Below, piece after piece: positions 9,329 through 18,034 of a stretch of DNA of 64,000 bases (within the stretch, counting starts at the first letter, position 1; each line of letters begins with the position of its first letter). The notes beneath the pieces are model-generated. The model saw only the letters and a program-made list of their open reading frames with translations. It was not told the DNA's origin and ran no database searches. The DNA comes from Streptosporangium saharense. GTDB lineage: Bacteria; Actinomycetota; Actinomycetes; Streptosporangiales; Streptosporangiaceae. A program made the position numbers and the translations under genes. The DNA lies in assembly GCF_014203715.1 (NCBI RefSeq), contig NZ_JACHJP010000008.1, forward strand, positions 292,856-356,855, written 5' to 3'.

Positions 9329-10413
9329 GCCCGGATCCTGAACTGCCCATCGGAGCCGTGGTGGTCGAGTCGCCCGCCCGCCAGCCGTACCCGCTCGGTG
9401 AGGCCGACCAGCCCGACGCCGCTCGCGGGCGAGGTCGGCGCCGCGCCCGGTGACGGCAGCGGGTTGGTGAGGGTGATCGTCAGGCGGGAGCCGGGGGAGC
9501 CGCGCAGCAGCACCTCGACCGGTTGGCCGGGGGCGTGCTTGCGGGCGTTGGTCAGCCCCTCCTGGACGACGCGGTAGCCGGTCCTCCCGACGGCGGGCGG
9601 GGTCTCGCCGTCCGTCTCGTCAGCGACGTACACGCTCTGGCCCGCCTGCCGCGCCTCGTCGATCAGGTGCGGCAGGTCGGCCAGCGTGGGCGCGGGCTCC
9701 CGCTCGTCCAGGAGGTCGTCCTCCTCGCGCAGCAGGCCGATGACCTGGCGCAACTCCTCAAGTGCCTGGTGCACCCCGGAGCGGACCACCCCCGCGGCCC
9801 TGGCGAGCTGCTCGGGAGAGGAATCGGGGCGATACTCCAACGCCCCGGCGTGCGTGGCCACCAGCGACAGGCGGTGGGCCAGCACGTCATGCATCTCCCT
9901 GGCCAGTTTGCGACGCTCGGCCGTACGCGCCTCGGCGACCCGTCTGCCCTGCTCGGCCTCGGCGCGGCGGGCACGCTCGTGCAGCGAGATGAGCAGGGCG
10001 CGGCGGGAACGGGCCAGCGCGCCCCACCCCAGGAGCGCGCCGTACGCGGCACAGATCAGCAGCAACCACCAGCCGAGGGAGATACCGGAGTTCGGCCGCC
10101 ACAGCCCCTGGACCAGATGGGCCGCGACCCCCGCCGCCGCCACCCCGGCCGCGAGGGGGAAGCGCCTGCGCTGGGCCACCTGGAGCGCGCCCGCTGTCGC
10201 CGCGGGCGTCGCCACGGGGGAGATCACGGCCAGCGCCGTGGCGGCGAGCGTCCCGGAGACCGGCCACCACAACTGGGCGAGCGCGGCGGCCAGGCTCACC
10301 ACCGCGACCACGACGTCCACCGCCCCGCCGCCCAGCCCCCACAGCGTCGCGGCGGTCAGCGCGCCCACCCCGAGGGCCACGACGCCCGCCGCCACCGCCT
10401 GCTTCTCACCCAT
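9307..10413 (-). CDS. Sensor histidine kinase, HisKA_3 type
   Basis: 368-aa membrane kinase paired with the response regulator that follows it. The first ~140 residues form several hydrophobic segments with no large extracellular loop, so it probably senses a membrane or intracellular signal. Then comes the dimerisation/phospho-acceptor helix with His in KLAREMHDVLAHRLS, and an HATPase_c domain with N box (EGLTNARKHAPG) and G box (GVGLVGLTERV). Length and order are normal for the NarX-like kinases of actinomycetes. Confidence 0.92.
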   Translation of the reverse strand: MGEKQAVAAGVVALGVGALTAATLWGLGGGAVDVVVAVVSLAAALAQLWWPVSGTLAATALAVISPVATPAATAGALQVAQRRRFPLAAGVAAAGVAAHLVQGLWRPNSGISLGWWLLLICAAYGALLGWGALARSRRALLISLHERARRAEAEQGRRVAEARTAERRKLAREMHDVLAHRLSLVATHAGALEYRPDSSPEQLARAAGVVRSGVHQALEELRQVIGLLREEDDLLDEREPAPTLADLPHLIDEARQAGQSVYVADETDGETPPAVGRTGYRVVQEGLTNARKHAPGQPVEVLLRGSPGSRLTITLTNPLPSPGAAPTSPASGVGLVGLTERVRLAGGRLDHHGSDGQFRIRAWLPWPG

Positions 10414-10544
10414 CGGCCCAGGCTATTCACCGGTACGGCGCGGCCGTCACCTCCCAAAGTCGGAGCCGCCCCCCACCCGGGGAGGACCGGTCGCGGCCAC
10501 ACGCCGGATGTGGTGCCCCACCCCCGCGGACCAGGCTGGACGGC

Positions 10545-10928
10545 ATGAACACCTCCCTCAGAAGAACCCTCACCGTGCTCGCCGCCCCGGTGGCCGCCCT
10601 GTCCGTATGGATCCTGGCGGTGCCGGTGGCCGGGACGACGCTGAACGTGCGGATGGGCGACGCGACGCAGACGGTCGAAGCGGTTCCGGTGGCCGTGTCC
10701 AGCCTGCTGGCCGGGCTCGCGGGCTGGGCGCTCCTGGCCATCCTGGAACGACTGACCTCCCGGCCCCGCCGCGTCTGGACGACCATCGCCGTGACCGTGT
10801 GGATCCTGTCCCTCCTCGGCCCCCTGAACAGCGCCGTCGCCACCCCGGCCACCCTCGTCCTGCTCCTGATGCACCTGACCGTCGGCGCGATCGTCATCCT
10901 GGGGTTCTCGGTGTGGGGACGACGGTGA
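10545..10928 (+). CDS. Small membrane protein, DUF6069-like
   Basis: 127-aa protein with four predicted membrane helices (about residues 8-28, 48-68, 77-97, 103-123). The first loop after helix 1 carries a conserved-looking LNVRMGDATQTV. It matches by eye the actinobacterial DUF6069 family, whose function is not known. Divergent from the two-component system at 8666-10413 (132-base gap), so it is a plausible target of that system, as membrane proteins beside such pairs often are. That link is inference. Confidence 0.75.
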   Translation: MNTSLRRTLTVLAAPVAALSVWILAVPVAGTTLNVRMGDATQTVEAVPVAVSSLLAGLAGWALLAILERLTSRPRRVWTTIAVTVWILSLLGPLNSAVATPATLVLLLMHLTVGAIVILGFSVWGRR

Positions 10929-11000
10929 TGCCCCGGGCGGAAGCTCTGGAGATGAACGACGTCGCCGTTGAGGGGCTGCCAACCGAGGTCCCACGTACCG

Positions 11001-11014
11001 GGGACTTTGGCCCC
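11001..11014 (+). promoter_or_regulatory. DosR/DevR-like box upstream of the nitroreductase gene
   Basis: GGGACTTTGGCCCC, close to the GGGAC-TTT-GGCCC core bound by DosR/DevR-type regulators in mycobacteria and other actinomycetes. It lies about 133 bases upstream of the Acg-like gene on the same strand. Acg (Rv2032) of M. tuberculosis is itself a DosR target, which supports the reading. Not tested; the cognate regulator is not identified in this window. Confidence 0.55.
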
Positions 11015-11147
11015 TGCCGGGTTTGAGGGCTGGGGCGGGAGTCTGGATCCGTGTCCGTTGCTACCTCTGTGGCGGGGAGAATCCAATGACCGATGTCGAC
11101 CTGTTGCCTTCTGTCCACCCGCGTCACGCCGGGCGGGTGAGCGGACG

Positions 11148-12113
11148 ATGAACCCCTTCGCCACTCCCGCCGGTCTGCACCGGGTGGTCGTCGCGGCCAG
11201 CGCTGCCCCCTCGGTGCACAACACCCAGCCGTGGCGCTTCCACCGGGTCAGCGGTGACACGCTGGAGATGTACGCCGACCTGAGCCGGTTGCTGCCGGTC
11301 ATCGACCCGCTGGGACGCGCACTGGGCATCAGCTGCGGAGCCGCCCTGTTCAACCTGCGGCTGGCCGTACGGATGGTCGGCCACGAGGCGCGGATCACCC
11401 CGCTTCCCGCGCTCGACGAGCGTCCCGACCTGCTGGCCACCATCCACACAACGCCGGGCGCGCCCACCTCGACCGGCGAGAGCCTCCTGTACGACATGAT
11501 CAGGCGCCGCCGTACCAACCGGTTCCCCTTCGACGGCAGGTCGCTGCCCGCGGACGTCGTGGTCGACCTGGTCGACGCCGCCCACGAGGAGGGCGCCACA
11601 CTGGTCGTGCTCACCGGGCGGGCCGCGCGGCGGGTGCTCGACCTGGTCGCCGCGGCCGACGCGACGGTGGCCGGGGAGGAGGACTACGACGCCGAGCTGG
11701 CCCGCTGGACCCACCTCGGCTCCCGCGACGACGGTGTTCCCCTGTACGCGATCGGTCCCCGCCCTCGCCACCGGGGGCTGCCCATACGGGACTTCGCCCC
11801 CGAGTGGCCGGGCCGTCCCGGTGCCGACTTCGAGCAGAACCCGCAGATCGCGGCGCTGTTCACCGACGGGGACGGGGCACACGACTGGCTGCGGGCCGGG
11901 CAGGCGCTGCAACGGGTGCTGCTCACCGCGACCGCGCACGGGGTGTCGGCCTCGCCGTTCAGTCAGCCGCTGGACCTGCGGGGCCCGGAGTGCCCCGGCA
12001 GCCTCGACGACGCCCCGCTCGGGTGCCCGCAGATGTTCCTCAGACTGGGGTACGGCCAGCCGGTCCCGCACACTCCCCGAAGGCCGGTCTCCGAGGTCCT
12101 CAGGGGAGTGTGA
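11148..12113 (+). CDS. Acg-like nitroreductase-family protein
   Basis: 321-aa protein of the Acg family, a divergent double nitroreductase fold that binds flavin poorly or stores it. Hallmarks are the N-terminal ASAAPSVHNTQPWRF and the internal RRRRTNRFPFDGRSLP with the second half ending in PQMFLRLGYGQPVP. An ATG in the run GCGGACGATGAACCC is chosen; the frame is open further upstream but that part does not look like the family and holds the DosR-like box. Acg homologues are hypoxia-induced in mycobacteria. Here it neighbours hemerythrin and cysteine genes, as part of a probable redox-stress island. Confidence 0.85.
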   Translation: MNPFATPAGLHRVVVAASAAPSVHNTQPWRFHRVSGDTLEMYADLSRLLPVIDPLGRALGISCGAALFNLRLAVRMVGHEARITPLPALDERPDLLATIHTTPGAPTSTGESLLYDMIRRRRTNRFPFDGRSLPADVVVDLVDAAHEEGATLVVLTGRAARRVLDLVAAADATVAGEEDYDAELARWTHLGSRDDGVPLYAIGPRPRHRGLPIRDFAPEWPGRPGADFEQNPQIAALFTDGDGAHDWLRAGQALQRVLLTATAHGVSASPFSQPLDLRGPECPGSLDDAPLGCPQMFLRLGYGQPVPHTPRRPVSEVLRGV

Positions 12114-12124
12114 TCACGGGCGGG

Positions 12125-12823
12125 TCAGGGACGGCCGATGCGGACCTTCCAGACCGTCGGCCCGGACTCGACGTACCGCCAGGTGAACGCGCCGGGGTGC
12201 TCGGCGGCGAACTGGTAGTAGAGCGGCTTGGGGTCGTGGTCGTTGACCAGCACGAACGCCGATCCCGCCGCGAGCCGCCCGTAGGCGGCGAAGATCTGCT
12301 CGTGGCGCTGGGCCGGAATCAACCGGCGCACGTCGAGCTCGTCGACCTGCTCGGGGTCCGCCGCGCCGTCGCCTCCGAGGATCTCGTGCGTGTCCCCCAG
12401 TACGGCCGCCAGGTCGACGCCGCCGGAGACGAGCGCGGGCAGCAGGATCTCGTTCTCCTTCTGCAGGTGCGTCTGGAGCACGGCGTTCAGCGCGGCCGAC
12501 GCGCTCACGATCTCCCCCAGGGTGACCGCCGCGACCAGGTCGTCGTTCAACGCCTGCAGGGTGGCGTGCTCGTCGCGCAGCACGCTCACCAGCAACTGGG
12601 TTGCGGGCAGCTCGGAGGCGACCGCGTACAGCGTGTTCTCCTCGGCCGTGGCGTGCGACAACACCTCCTCGGCGCAGAACAGCGCCATCGTCTCCCGCCG
12701 GGCGGCCGGGGAGGTCAGACGGTCGACGGAGCGGGCGATGGTCGTGGCGTGGTCGGCCATCGTCCGGCCGAGCTGGTCGTGGTGGGCGCGGATCCGTGCC
12801 AGCGTGGCGCTCTGGTCCTTCAT
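12125..12823 (-). CDS. Hemerythrin-domain protein with C-terminal DUF2249
   Basis: 232-aa cytoplasmic protein. Residues about 10-150 form a hemerythrin-like four-helix bundle with iron-ligand-type residues (H14-H15 in RIRAHHDQ, H53-type ATAEENTLY, DEHATL, HLQKENEILLPAL). Residues about 160-232 are a DUF2249 domain (LDVRRLIPAQRHEQIFAAYGRL ... YQFAAEHPGAFTWRYV). This pairing is known in proteins linked to nitrosative stress and anaerobic respiration. Last gene of a minus-strand group after the cysteine biosynthesis gene (84-base gap), starting at an ATG behind GGAAGG-like purines. Confidence 0.87.
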   Translation of the reverse strand: MKDQSATLARIRAHHDQLGRTMADHATTIARSVDRLTSPAARRETMALFCAEEVLSHATAEENTLYAVASELPATQLLVSVLRDEHATLQALNDDLVAAVTLGEIVSASAALNAVLQTHLQKENEILLPALVSGGVDLAAVLGDTHEILGGDGAADPEQVDELDVRRLIPAQRHEQIFAAYGRLAAGSAFVLVNDHDPKPLYYQFAAEHPGAFTWRYVESGPTVWKVRIGRP

Positions 12824-12907
12824 GGAAGGGGCTCCTCTCGTGGTTCCTGCGGGGTGGAAAACGACGGAAAACGCTGGGTGGCGGAAAGCCGTACGAGGTG
12901 GAAAGTC

Positions 12908-14347
12908 CTAGGCGGTGAAAAGAGGGGTGCTGAGGTAGCGCTCGCCGGTGTCGGGGAGGACGACCACGACGAGCCGTCCCGCGTTCTCCGCGCGGGCGGC
13001 GACGGTCTGGGCGGCGTGCAGGGCCGCGCCGCCGGAGACGCCCGCGAGGATGCCCTCGGTGCGCGCCAGGCGCCGTGCCGTCTCCCTGGCCTGCTCCACG
13101 TCCACCCGCACCACCTCGTCGTATACGCCGGTGTCCAGGACATCGGGGACGAACCCGGCGCCCAGCCCCTGGATGCCGTGCGGCCCCGGGGCCTGACCCG
13201 ACAGCACCGCGGACTCGGCGGGCTCGACGGCGACCACGCGGACCTGCGGTTTCTTCTCGCGCAGGAAGCGGCCCACCCCGGTGATGGTGCCGCCGGTGCC
13301 GACGCCGCAGACGAGCAGGTCGATCTCGCCGCCCGTGTCACTCCAGATCTCCTGCGCGGTGGTCCGCAGGTGGACGTCGGGGTTCGCGGGGTTGGCGAAC
13401 TGCTGGAGCATGAACCAGCCGGGCTGGGCGGCCAGCCGTTCGGCCTCCGCGATGGCGCCCTTCATGCCGAGCGCGGCGGGCGTGAGGACGAGTTCGGCGC
13501 CGTAGGCGGTGAGCAGCGCCCGTCGTTCGGCGCTCATGCTCTCCGGCATGGTCAGCGTCAGCCGGTATCCCTTGACGGCCGCCACCATGGCGAGCCCGAT
13601 GCCGGTGTTTCCGCTGGTCGGTTCGACGAGGTGGGACTCGGGCGTCAGGAGCCCCGCGTCCTCGGCGGACTCGATCATGGCGCGGGCGATGCGGTCCTTG
13701 ACGCTGCCCCCGGGGTTGGCCGACTCCAGCTTGGCGGCGATCCTGGCCGTGAGCCCCGCGCCGAAGCGGGACAGGCTCACCAGCGGGGTGGAACCGACAA
13801 GGGACAGGACGTCGGCGTGGATGTCGGGCATCGGTTGTCTCCTTGGGAGGGCGGGCGGCACGTGGACCCGGACGCCCGCGGGAACGTCGGTGAGAACGAG
13901 GGCGTGGGCACCGATCGAGGCGTCGTCACCGACGTGGACGCGACCGAGGACGGAGGCGCCGACGCCGACGGTGACGCGGTCGCCGAGCACGGGATGGCGG
14001 GGCGTCCCCTCGCGGTCGCACTGGAAGCCACGGCCCCCGAGGGTGGTCTGCTGGTAGAGGGTGACGTCGTCACCGATGACGGTGGTCTCCCCGATCACGA
14101 CCCCCGTGCCGTGGTCGATGAACAGCCGCCGCCCGATGCGGGCACCGGGATGGATCTCGATTCCGGTCAGGGCGCGGGAGAGCTGCGAGATCAGGCGGGG
14201 GACGAAGGGCACCCGGTGGCGGTGCAGCAGGTGGGCCAGCCGGTGCGTCCAGACGGCCCAGACGCCCGGGTAGAGGATCGCCTCCGGCCGGTGACGGCCG
14301 TGGAGGGCTGGGTCACGCCGTACGGCAATGCGCAGGTCTTCGAGCAT
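12908..14347 (-). CDS. cysE-cysK: Serine O-acetyltransferase fused in frame to cysteine synthase
   Basis: One uninterrupted 479-codon frame holding both last steps of cysteine synthesis. Codons 1-172 are a serine acetyltransferase (EpsC/CysE type) with the left-handed helix repeats ([33 protein letters not shown]) and catalytic His. Codons 173-479 are a complete cysteine synthase (CysK) starting [18 protein letters not shown], with the PLP lysine in [11 protein letters not shown], the TSGNTG loop and GTGGTITG. No stop separates them. A perfect Shine-Dalgarno AAGGAG (13839-13844) sits 7 bases before the CysK ATG (13829-13831), so a free CysK may also be made. Normally these are two genes. A lost stop codon is the simplest origin; a sequencing error is possible. 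Confidence 0.9.
   Translation of the reverse strand: MLEDLRIAVRRDPALHGRHRPEAILYPGVWAVWTHRLAHLLHRHRVPFVPRLISQLSRALTGIEIHPGARIGRRLFIDHGTGVVIGETTVIGDDVTLYQQTTLGGRGFQCDREGTPRHPVLGDRVTVGVGASVLGRVHVGDDASIGAHALVLTDVPAGVRVHVPPALPRRQPMPDIHADVLSLVGSTPLVSLSRFGAGLTARIAAKLESANPGGSVKDRIARAMIESAEDAGLLTPESHLVEPTSGNTGIGLAMVAAVKGYRLTLTMPESMSAERRALLTAYGAELVLTPAALGMKGAIAEAERLAAQPGWFMLQQFANPANPDVHLRTTAQEIWSDTGGEIDLLVCGVGTGGTITGVGRFLREKKPQVRVVAVEPAESAVLSGQAPGPHGIQGLGAGFVPDVLDTGVYDEVVRVDVEQARETARRLARTEGILAGVSGGAALHAAQTVAARAENAGRLVVVVLPDTGERYLSTPLFTA
13839..13844 (-). promoter_or_regulatory. Internal ribosome binding site for free CysK
   Basis: AAGGAG on the minus strand, 7 bases before an ATG at 13831 that would start a normal-length 307-aa cysteine synthase. 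Ideal SD and spacing inside a continuous frame imply that two products, fused and free, can be made from one message. Confidence 0.7.
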
Positions 14348-14457
14348 GGGTCCGTGTCCTCGACAAGGTTGTGGTCGACGCCGATGGTCAGACCGTGGGA
14401 CAACGCTCGTCGAAGGCACGCCGTACGCGGAGGCCGGTGGGGTACATGACCGAGACG

Positions 14458-14955
14458 CTATGCCCCGGCTACGGTCTGTTTCGAGGGACTTTGGACCCGT
14501 CCTTGGAGGCCGTTCGGCACCCCGGTCGTGTCCGGCGTGATGCGGTCCCAGGCGTCGAACGGCAGCATGATGACCGCCGCGGGGAACAGGCCGTGCTCCT
14601 CGTGGTCGATGTGCTCGCGCAACAGATCCAGCGCGGCCAGTACGGCGGGCCAGTCGGGTGCGGCCGGGTCGATCGCGCCGAGCACGCCGTGGATGTCGTC
14701 GTGCTCGGCGCAGAGCCGGTCCACCTCGTCGGCCAGCGTCCCGTCGGCGCGCAGCTCGGCGAACAGCCCGCTCTCCTCGGTGGCGGTGTGCGGGACCAGC
14801 AGGGCGAGCAGCTCGGCGAGGAGTTTCACGGCGTCGTCGTGTCGGCCCTCGCTGACGGCGCGGCGCAGCGCTCCCGCGCACTCGTTGATGTCCCAGTGCT
14901 CCTGGGACAGGGAGCCGATCAGCGGGAACTGGCGGCAGCCGCAGTAGTTGCACAT
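14458..14955 (-). CDS. Hemerythrin-domain protein with CNYCGC N-terminus
   Basis: 165-aa protein beginning [11 protein letters not shown], the cysteine-rich head common on actinobacterial hemerythrin-like proteins, followed by a four-helix hemerythrin fold with ligands in [26 protein letters not shown] and [12 protein letters not shown]. Probably a di-iron protein binding O2, NO or reactive species. The ATG at 14955 is chosen because the longer frame upstream lacks family features. First gene of a minus-strand group continuing with cysE-cysK and the DUF2249 hemerythrin. Its last ~14 codons overlap a DosR-like box. Confidence 0.85.
   Translation of the reverse strand: MCNYCGCRQFPLIGSLSQEHWDINECAGALRRAVSEGRHDDAVKLLAELLALLVPHTATEESGLFAELRADGTLADEVDRLCAEHDDIHGVLGAIDPAAPDWPAVLAALDLLREHIDHEEHGLFPAAVIMLPFDAWDRITPDTTGVPNGLQGRVQSPSKQTVAGA
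14485..14498 (+). promoter_or_regulatory. DosR/DevR-like box before cysE-cysK
   Basis: GGGACTTTGGACCC, matching the same core as the box at 11001. Because the motif is nearly palindromic it can serve either strand; it lies 138 bases upstream of the cysE-cysK start (minus strand) and inside the tail of the preceding hemerythrin gene. A second copy in 4 kb beside stress-type genes makes chance less likely. Confidence 0.5.
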
Positions 14956-15010
14956 GGTCACGTCCTCTGGAATAGGTTTCCAGCCTGCGCGTCCCGTGGC
15001 GTCCCCGGCA

Positions 15011-15024
15011 GAGTCGAAGGTCCC
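15011..15024 (-). promoter_or_regulatory. Degenerate DosR-like box before the hemerythrin gene
   Basis: Read on the minus strand, GGGACCTTCGACTC keeps the first half of the GGGACTTTCGGCCC core. It is 56 bases upstream of the hemerythrin ATG at 14955. Weak on its own; noted because two better copies flank the island. Confidence 0.3.
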
Positions 15025-15098
15025 GACCGGGTTGACCTCAACGTTTCTCAAGGTTCTACGGTGCTCTCAGTAACGGTCATTCTCCGGGGGGTTCCACC

Positions 15099-15560
15099 AT
15101 GACGATCCAGCACGACTCCGACGCCGCCCTCGCCGCGCAGCCCGCCGCCTACTGGACCAGGCTGGCCTACGAGGCTCTCATCTCGTTCACCCGGGCGCGG
15201 CAGGCCGAGCTGGGCTTCACCCAGCCCCAGTTCTGGCTGCTGCGCAACCTGTCGAAGAACGACCTCTCACCCGACGGCCACGGCATGACCGTCCCCGAGC
15301 TCCAGCAGGCCATGAGCTCCTACATCAAGCCCGAGGACGACCTGCGGGCGGAGGCGGAGGTCCTGCTGGAGCGCGGCTGGCTCACCCGTGACGCCGGGGA
15401 ACGGCTGTGGATCACCGAGGAGGGGGAGGCGGCCCGCCTCCGCCTCAAGGAACACGCACCGGCGATCCGGGCACTGATCCACCGGGACATCGACGACGCC
15501 GACTACGTCACCACCGTGAAGGTGCTCCAGCGGCTGATCGAGAACACTAGCGGGGCGTGA
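15099..15560 (+). CDS. MarR-family transcriptional regulator
   Basis: 153-aa winged-helix regulator. Helical N-terminus, then FTQPQFWLLRNL (helix 2-3 region), the recognition segment MTVPELQQAMSSYIKPEDDLRAEAEVLLERGWLTR and wing (RLWITEEGEAARLRL). Start is the ATG after GGGGGG-rich leader at 15080-15098. Divergent from the hemerythrin group with a 143-base shared upstream region, so it may control that group or itself. Overlaps the 3' end of the next minus-strand gene by 14 bases. Confidence 0.8.
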   Translation: MTIQHDSDAALAAQPAAYWTRLAYEALISFTRARQAELGFTQPQFWLLRNLSKNDLSPDGHGMTVPELQQAMSSYIKPEDDLRAEAEVLLERGWLTRDAGERLWITEEGEAARLRLKEHAPAIRALIHRDIDDADYVTTVKVLQRLIENTSGA

Positions 15561-16005
15561 CGCGGGTGGACCGCATGATCCAGTTGGTCTCCCAGGACTT
15601 CCCGTCGTCGTAGGAGAACGCCTGCTCCCAGTGGCAGGAGTCCTGTGTGATCTCCGACCAGGTGAACCGCACCCGGATCGGGCGCCCGTCGTCGGTGTCG
15701 TCGGCCTCGAAGACGCCGATCCCGTCGGCGAACCGGCCGACAACGGGAACCGGGTCGAGACCGCGCTCACTGTTGATCCAGTAGAGGGACCACTCGTCCC
15801 GGGCGGCGTCGTACAGGCGGAGCGTCGCGCCGTCGAAGCCCTTGGTCGGGAAGGTGATCTCGTCGAAGTTGCCCCTGCCGCCGAACACGCTGTGCGCGAC
15901 GGACCTTCCAGGGAACTCCTCCCACTCGTCGCCGCCGACACCGCGCTCCAGGAGCCTGCGGTTGGCCACGTCCCAGGTGCCGACGTAGAAGTCGAAGTCG
16001 TTCAC
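15547..16005 (-). CDS. Conserved hypothetical protein, DUF1579-like
   Basis: 152-aa soluble protein. It opens DFDFYVGTWDVANRRL and contains YDAARDEWSLYWINSERG and a late WEQAFSYDDGKSWETNWIM, a lipocalin-like/DUF1579 pattern of a beta-barrel protein that appears in many actinomycetes with no known activity. GTG start overlaps the TGA of the upstream 86-aa gene by four bases (GTGA), so the two are translationally coupled. Confidence 0.7.
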   Translation of the reverse strand: MNDFDFYVGTWDVANRRLLERGVGGDEWEEFPGRSVAHSVFGGRGNFDEITFPTKGFDGATLRLYDAARDEWSLYWINSERGLDPVPVVGRFADGIGVFEADDTDDGRPIRVRFTWSEITQDSCHWEQAFSYDDGKSWETNWIMRSTRVTPR

Positions 16006-16262
16006 CGGCCCACCGGTCCTTCCTGGCGCGTGTCGGCGAGGTAACCGTCGAGATCGGGGGTGTCGGGGACGAACATGTGGCGGACCCAGGCGGCCCGCTC
16101 GTGTTCGAGCGCGGGGAGCTCCCACACGCATCCGGCCCACCGCCGTGTCTCCGGCACGAAGTGCGAGGGGTCCTCGTCCGGGCAGCCGATGGCGGGCTGC
16201 CCGGCGGTGGCCGTGTGCACCTCGATCGGAGATCTAGGGCGCGGGCCCCTGGCTTCAGTCAT
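16002..16262 (-). CDS. Small hypothetical protein coupled to the DUF1579-like gene
   Basis: 86-aa protein starting MTEARGPRPRSP and rich in Pro and Trp (RRWAGCVWELPALEHERAAWVRHMF), with no family recognised. Supported as a gene by the four-base stop/start overlap with the next gene. Its ATG lies only a few bases from the left end of the IS200/IS605 element, so its own promoter must have been replaced or displaced by the insertion. Confidence 0.5.
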   Translation of the reverse strand: MTEARGPRPRSPIEVHTATAGQPAIGCPDEDPSHFVPETRRWAGCVWELPALEHERAAWVRHMFVPDTPDLDGYLADTRQEGPVGR

Positions 16263-16325
16263 GGGGGTAAGCCCTTCTCTCGAATCTTTGAGCGATAGAC
16301 AGCGAGAAGCTGTATAACGATCGTT

Positions 16326-16724
16326 GTGGCCGTGACCCTCCGCACGAACAGCAACATCGCGTTCCAGTGCGCGTTCCACGTCGTGTGGTGCCCCAAGTAC
16401 CGGCGGCGCGTTCTCGGCGGACGGATCGAGACGCGGCTGAAGGAACTGATCCGCGAGGTGATCACCGAGAAGCAGGCGTGGCTGATCGAGCTGGAGGTCA
16501 TGCCCGACCACGTCCACCTGCTGGTCGAGGTGGACCCCCAGTACGGCATCCACCGTCTGGTCAAAGCCATCAAGGGCCGCTCCTCGCGGGTGCTGCGACA
16601 GGAGTTCCCCAGCTTGACCTCGAAACTGCCGACCCTGTGGACCAACTCCTACTTTGTCGCCACCGTCGGCGCTGCGCCACTGGACGTGGTCAAGCGGTAT
16701 GTCGAGAACCAGAAGAACCGGTGA
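16326..16724 (+). CDS. tnpA: IS200/IS605 TnpA, Y1 HUH transposase
   Basis: 132-aa single-strand transposase. HUH motif in VMPDHVHLLVEV (about residues 58-69), catalytic tyrosine probably in VKRYVENQ near the C-terminus, and the family start AFHVVWCPKYRRRVL. Length is normal for the family, and the frame is intact. GTG start 12 bases after the left-end hairpin region. Cuts and joins single-stranded element ends during replication. Confidence 0.93.
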   Translation: MAVTLRTNSNIAFQCAFHVVWCPKYRRRVLGGRIETRLKELIREVITEKQAWLIELEVMPDHVHLLVEVDPQYGIHRLVKAIKGRSSRVLRQEFPSLTSKLPTLWTNSYFVATVGAAPLDVVKRYVENQKNR

Positions 16725-16730
16725 GCGGCC

Positions 16731-18020
16731 ATGCTGACCGGACGTAAGTACCGCCTGGACCTGACCGCCGAGCAGACCGCGTTCGCCGAACGAATCGGCG
16801 GCGCGTGCCGCAGCGTGTGGAACACCGCCCTGGAACAACGCCGCACCTACCGCAGGCGGGATGCTTGGATCGGCTACCACGAGCAGGCACAGCAACTGGT
16901 CGAGGCCAAAACCGAGTTCGGTTGGCTGGCCGAAGTGCCCGGCCACTGCCTCCAACAGACCCTCATTGACCTGGACCAAGCCTGCTCGCGGCACGGCACG
17001 TGGAAAGTCCGCTGGAAGTCGCGGGCACGCACCGCGCCGTCGTTCCGCTTCCCCGAAGGCGGCAAAATCACCATCGAGCGACTCAACCGGCGCTGGGCGC
17101 GGGCCAAACTGCCGAAACTCGGCTGGGTGCGGTTCCGGATCACCCGACCGCTGGGCGGGAAGGTGAAGAACGCCACCGTCAGCCGCGACGGCGCGCACTG
17201 GCACATCAGCTTCCTCGTCGAGGACGACATCAGCCCGCCCGAGCGGCACGCCCATCCGGGAAGCGCGGCCGGGATCGACCGGGGCGTGGTCAAGGTCGTC
17301 ACCCGCTCGGACGGAGTGTTCCACCATCAGGTGTTCGCCACCGACCGGGAAGTCGAGCACGCCGCTGTCCTGCAGCGGCGCCTGGCCCGCACCCGTAAGG
17401 GATCGGCCCGCCGCAAGAAGGCCGCCGCCACGCTGGGCAGGGCGTTGGCCAAGGTCCGGCGACGCCGCGCTGACTTCGCCGCCAAGACCGCATGCGTGCT
17501 GGCCACCAGCTTCGAGCTGATCGTCTTCGAGAAGCTCGCCATCCGCAACATGACCGCCACCGCGAAACCCAAGCCGGATGCCGACCAGCCGGGCAGCTAC
17601 CTGCCCAACGGGGCGGCGGCCAAGTCCGGCCTCAACAAGGCCATCTTGGACAAGGGCTGGCACCGCATCGAACTGGCCGCCCGCAGCAAGGCCCGTCAAA
17701 CCGGTAGCCACGTCATCACCGTCAACCCGGCGTACACGAGCATCACGTGCCGCGTGTGCAGCGTGGTGGACCCGAAGTCCCGCGAGAGCCAAGCGGTCTT
17801 CCGGTGCACCTCCTGCGGACACACCGAGCACGCCGACGTGCACGCCGCCAACAACATCCTCACCGCCGGGAGGGCGGAGTTCGCGCAACCCAGACCGGGT
17901 GCGCGAGCTGGGGCGCGCAAACCACGCAACCGCGTGGGCCGGAAGGCAAACCGCCAAGCAACAGCAGCTCAGGCCACCGCGCAGACGGAGGCCGAGCTGG
18001 CTGGAATCCCCCGGCTTTAA
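16731..18020 (+). CDS. tnpB: TnpB RNA-guided nuclease of the IS200/IS605 element
   Basis: 429-aa TnpB, ancestor family of Cas12. RuvC residues are all present: Asp183 (AAGIDRGVVK), Glu267 (IVFEKLAIRNM) and Asp369 (EHADVHAANN). A four-cysteine zinc ribbon lies between the last two (CRVCSVV ... CTSCG). N-terminal helix-turn-helix and OB-like part begin TGRKYRLDLTAEQ. The ATG follows the tnpA stop by 6 bases. Intact catalytic residues suggest an active enzyme that cuts the empty donor site, guided by the RNA from the element's right end. Confidence 0.93.
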   Translation: MLTGRKYRLDLTAEQTAFAERIGGACRSVWNTALEQRRTYRRRDAWIGYHEQAQQLVEAKTEFGWLAEVPGHCLQQTLIDLDQACSRHGTWKVRWKSRARTAPSFRFPEGGKITIERLNRRWARAKLPKLGWVRFRITRPLGGKVKNATVSRDGAHWHISFLVEDDISPPERHAHPGSAAGIDRGVVKVVTRSDGVFHHQVFATDREVEHAAVLQRRLARTRKGSARRKKAAATLGRALAKVRRRRADFAAKTACVLATSFELIVFEKLAIRNMTATAKPKPDADQPGSYLPNGAAAKSGLNKAILDKGWHRIELAARSKARQTGSHVITVNPAYTSITCRVCSVVDPKSRESQAVFRCTSCGHTEHADVHAANNILTAGRAEFAQPRPGARAGARKPRNRVGRKANRQATAAQATAQTEAELAGIPRL

Positions 18021-18034
18021 CCGTGGAGAGCGCT
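17890..18034 (+). ncRNA. Predicted omegaRNA/reRNA scaffold for TnpB
   Basis: In known TnpB elements the guide RNA spans the 3' end of tnpB and the right end, with the guide read from flanking DNA. Here the corresponding stretch overlaps the last ~130 bases of tnpB and the right-end hairpin; the guide would begin at about 18035 (GAACACCATGAAC). Placed by analogy and by the hairpin, not by a covariance search. Confidence 0.4.

Noticed and set aside
14360..14953. N-terminal extension of the cysE-cysK frame (open to 14953)
   Set aside because: Arg/Pro-rich and overlapping the hemerythrin gene on the same strand in another frame; the acetyltransferase begins at 14347 with [13 protein letters not shown].
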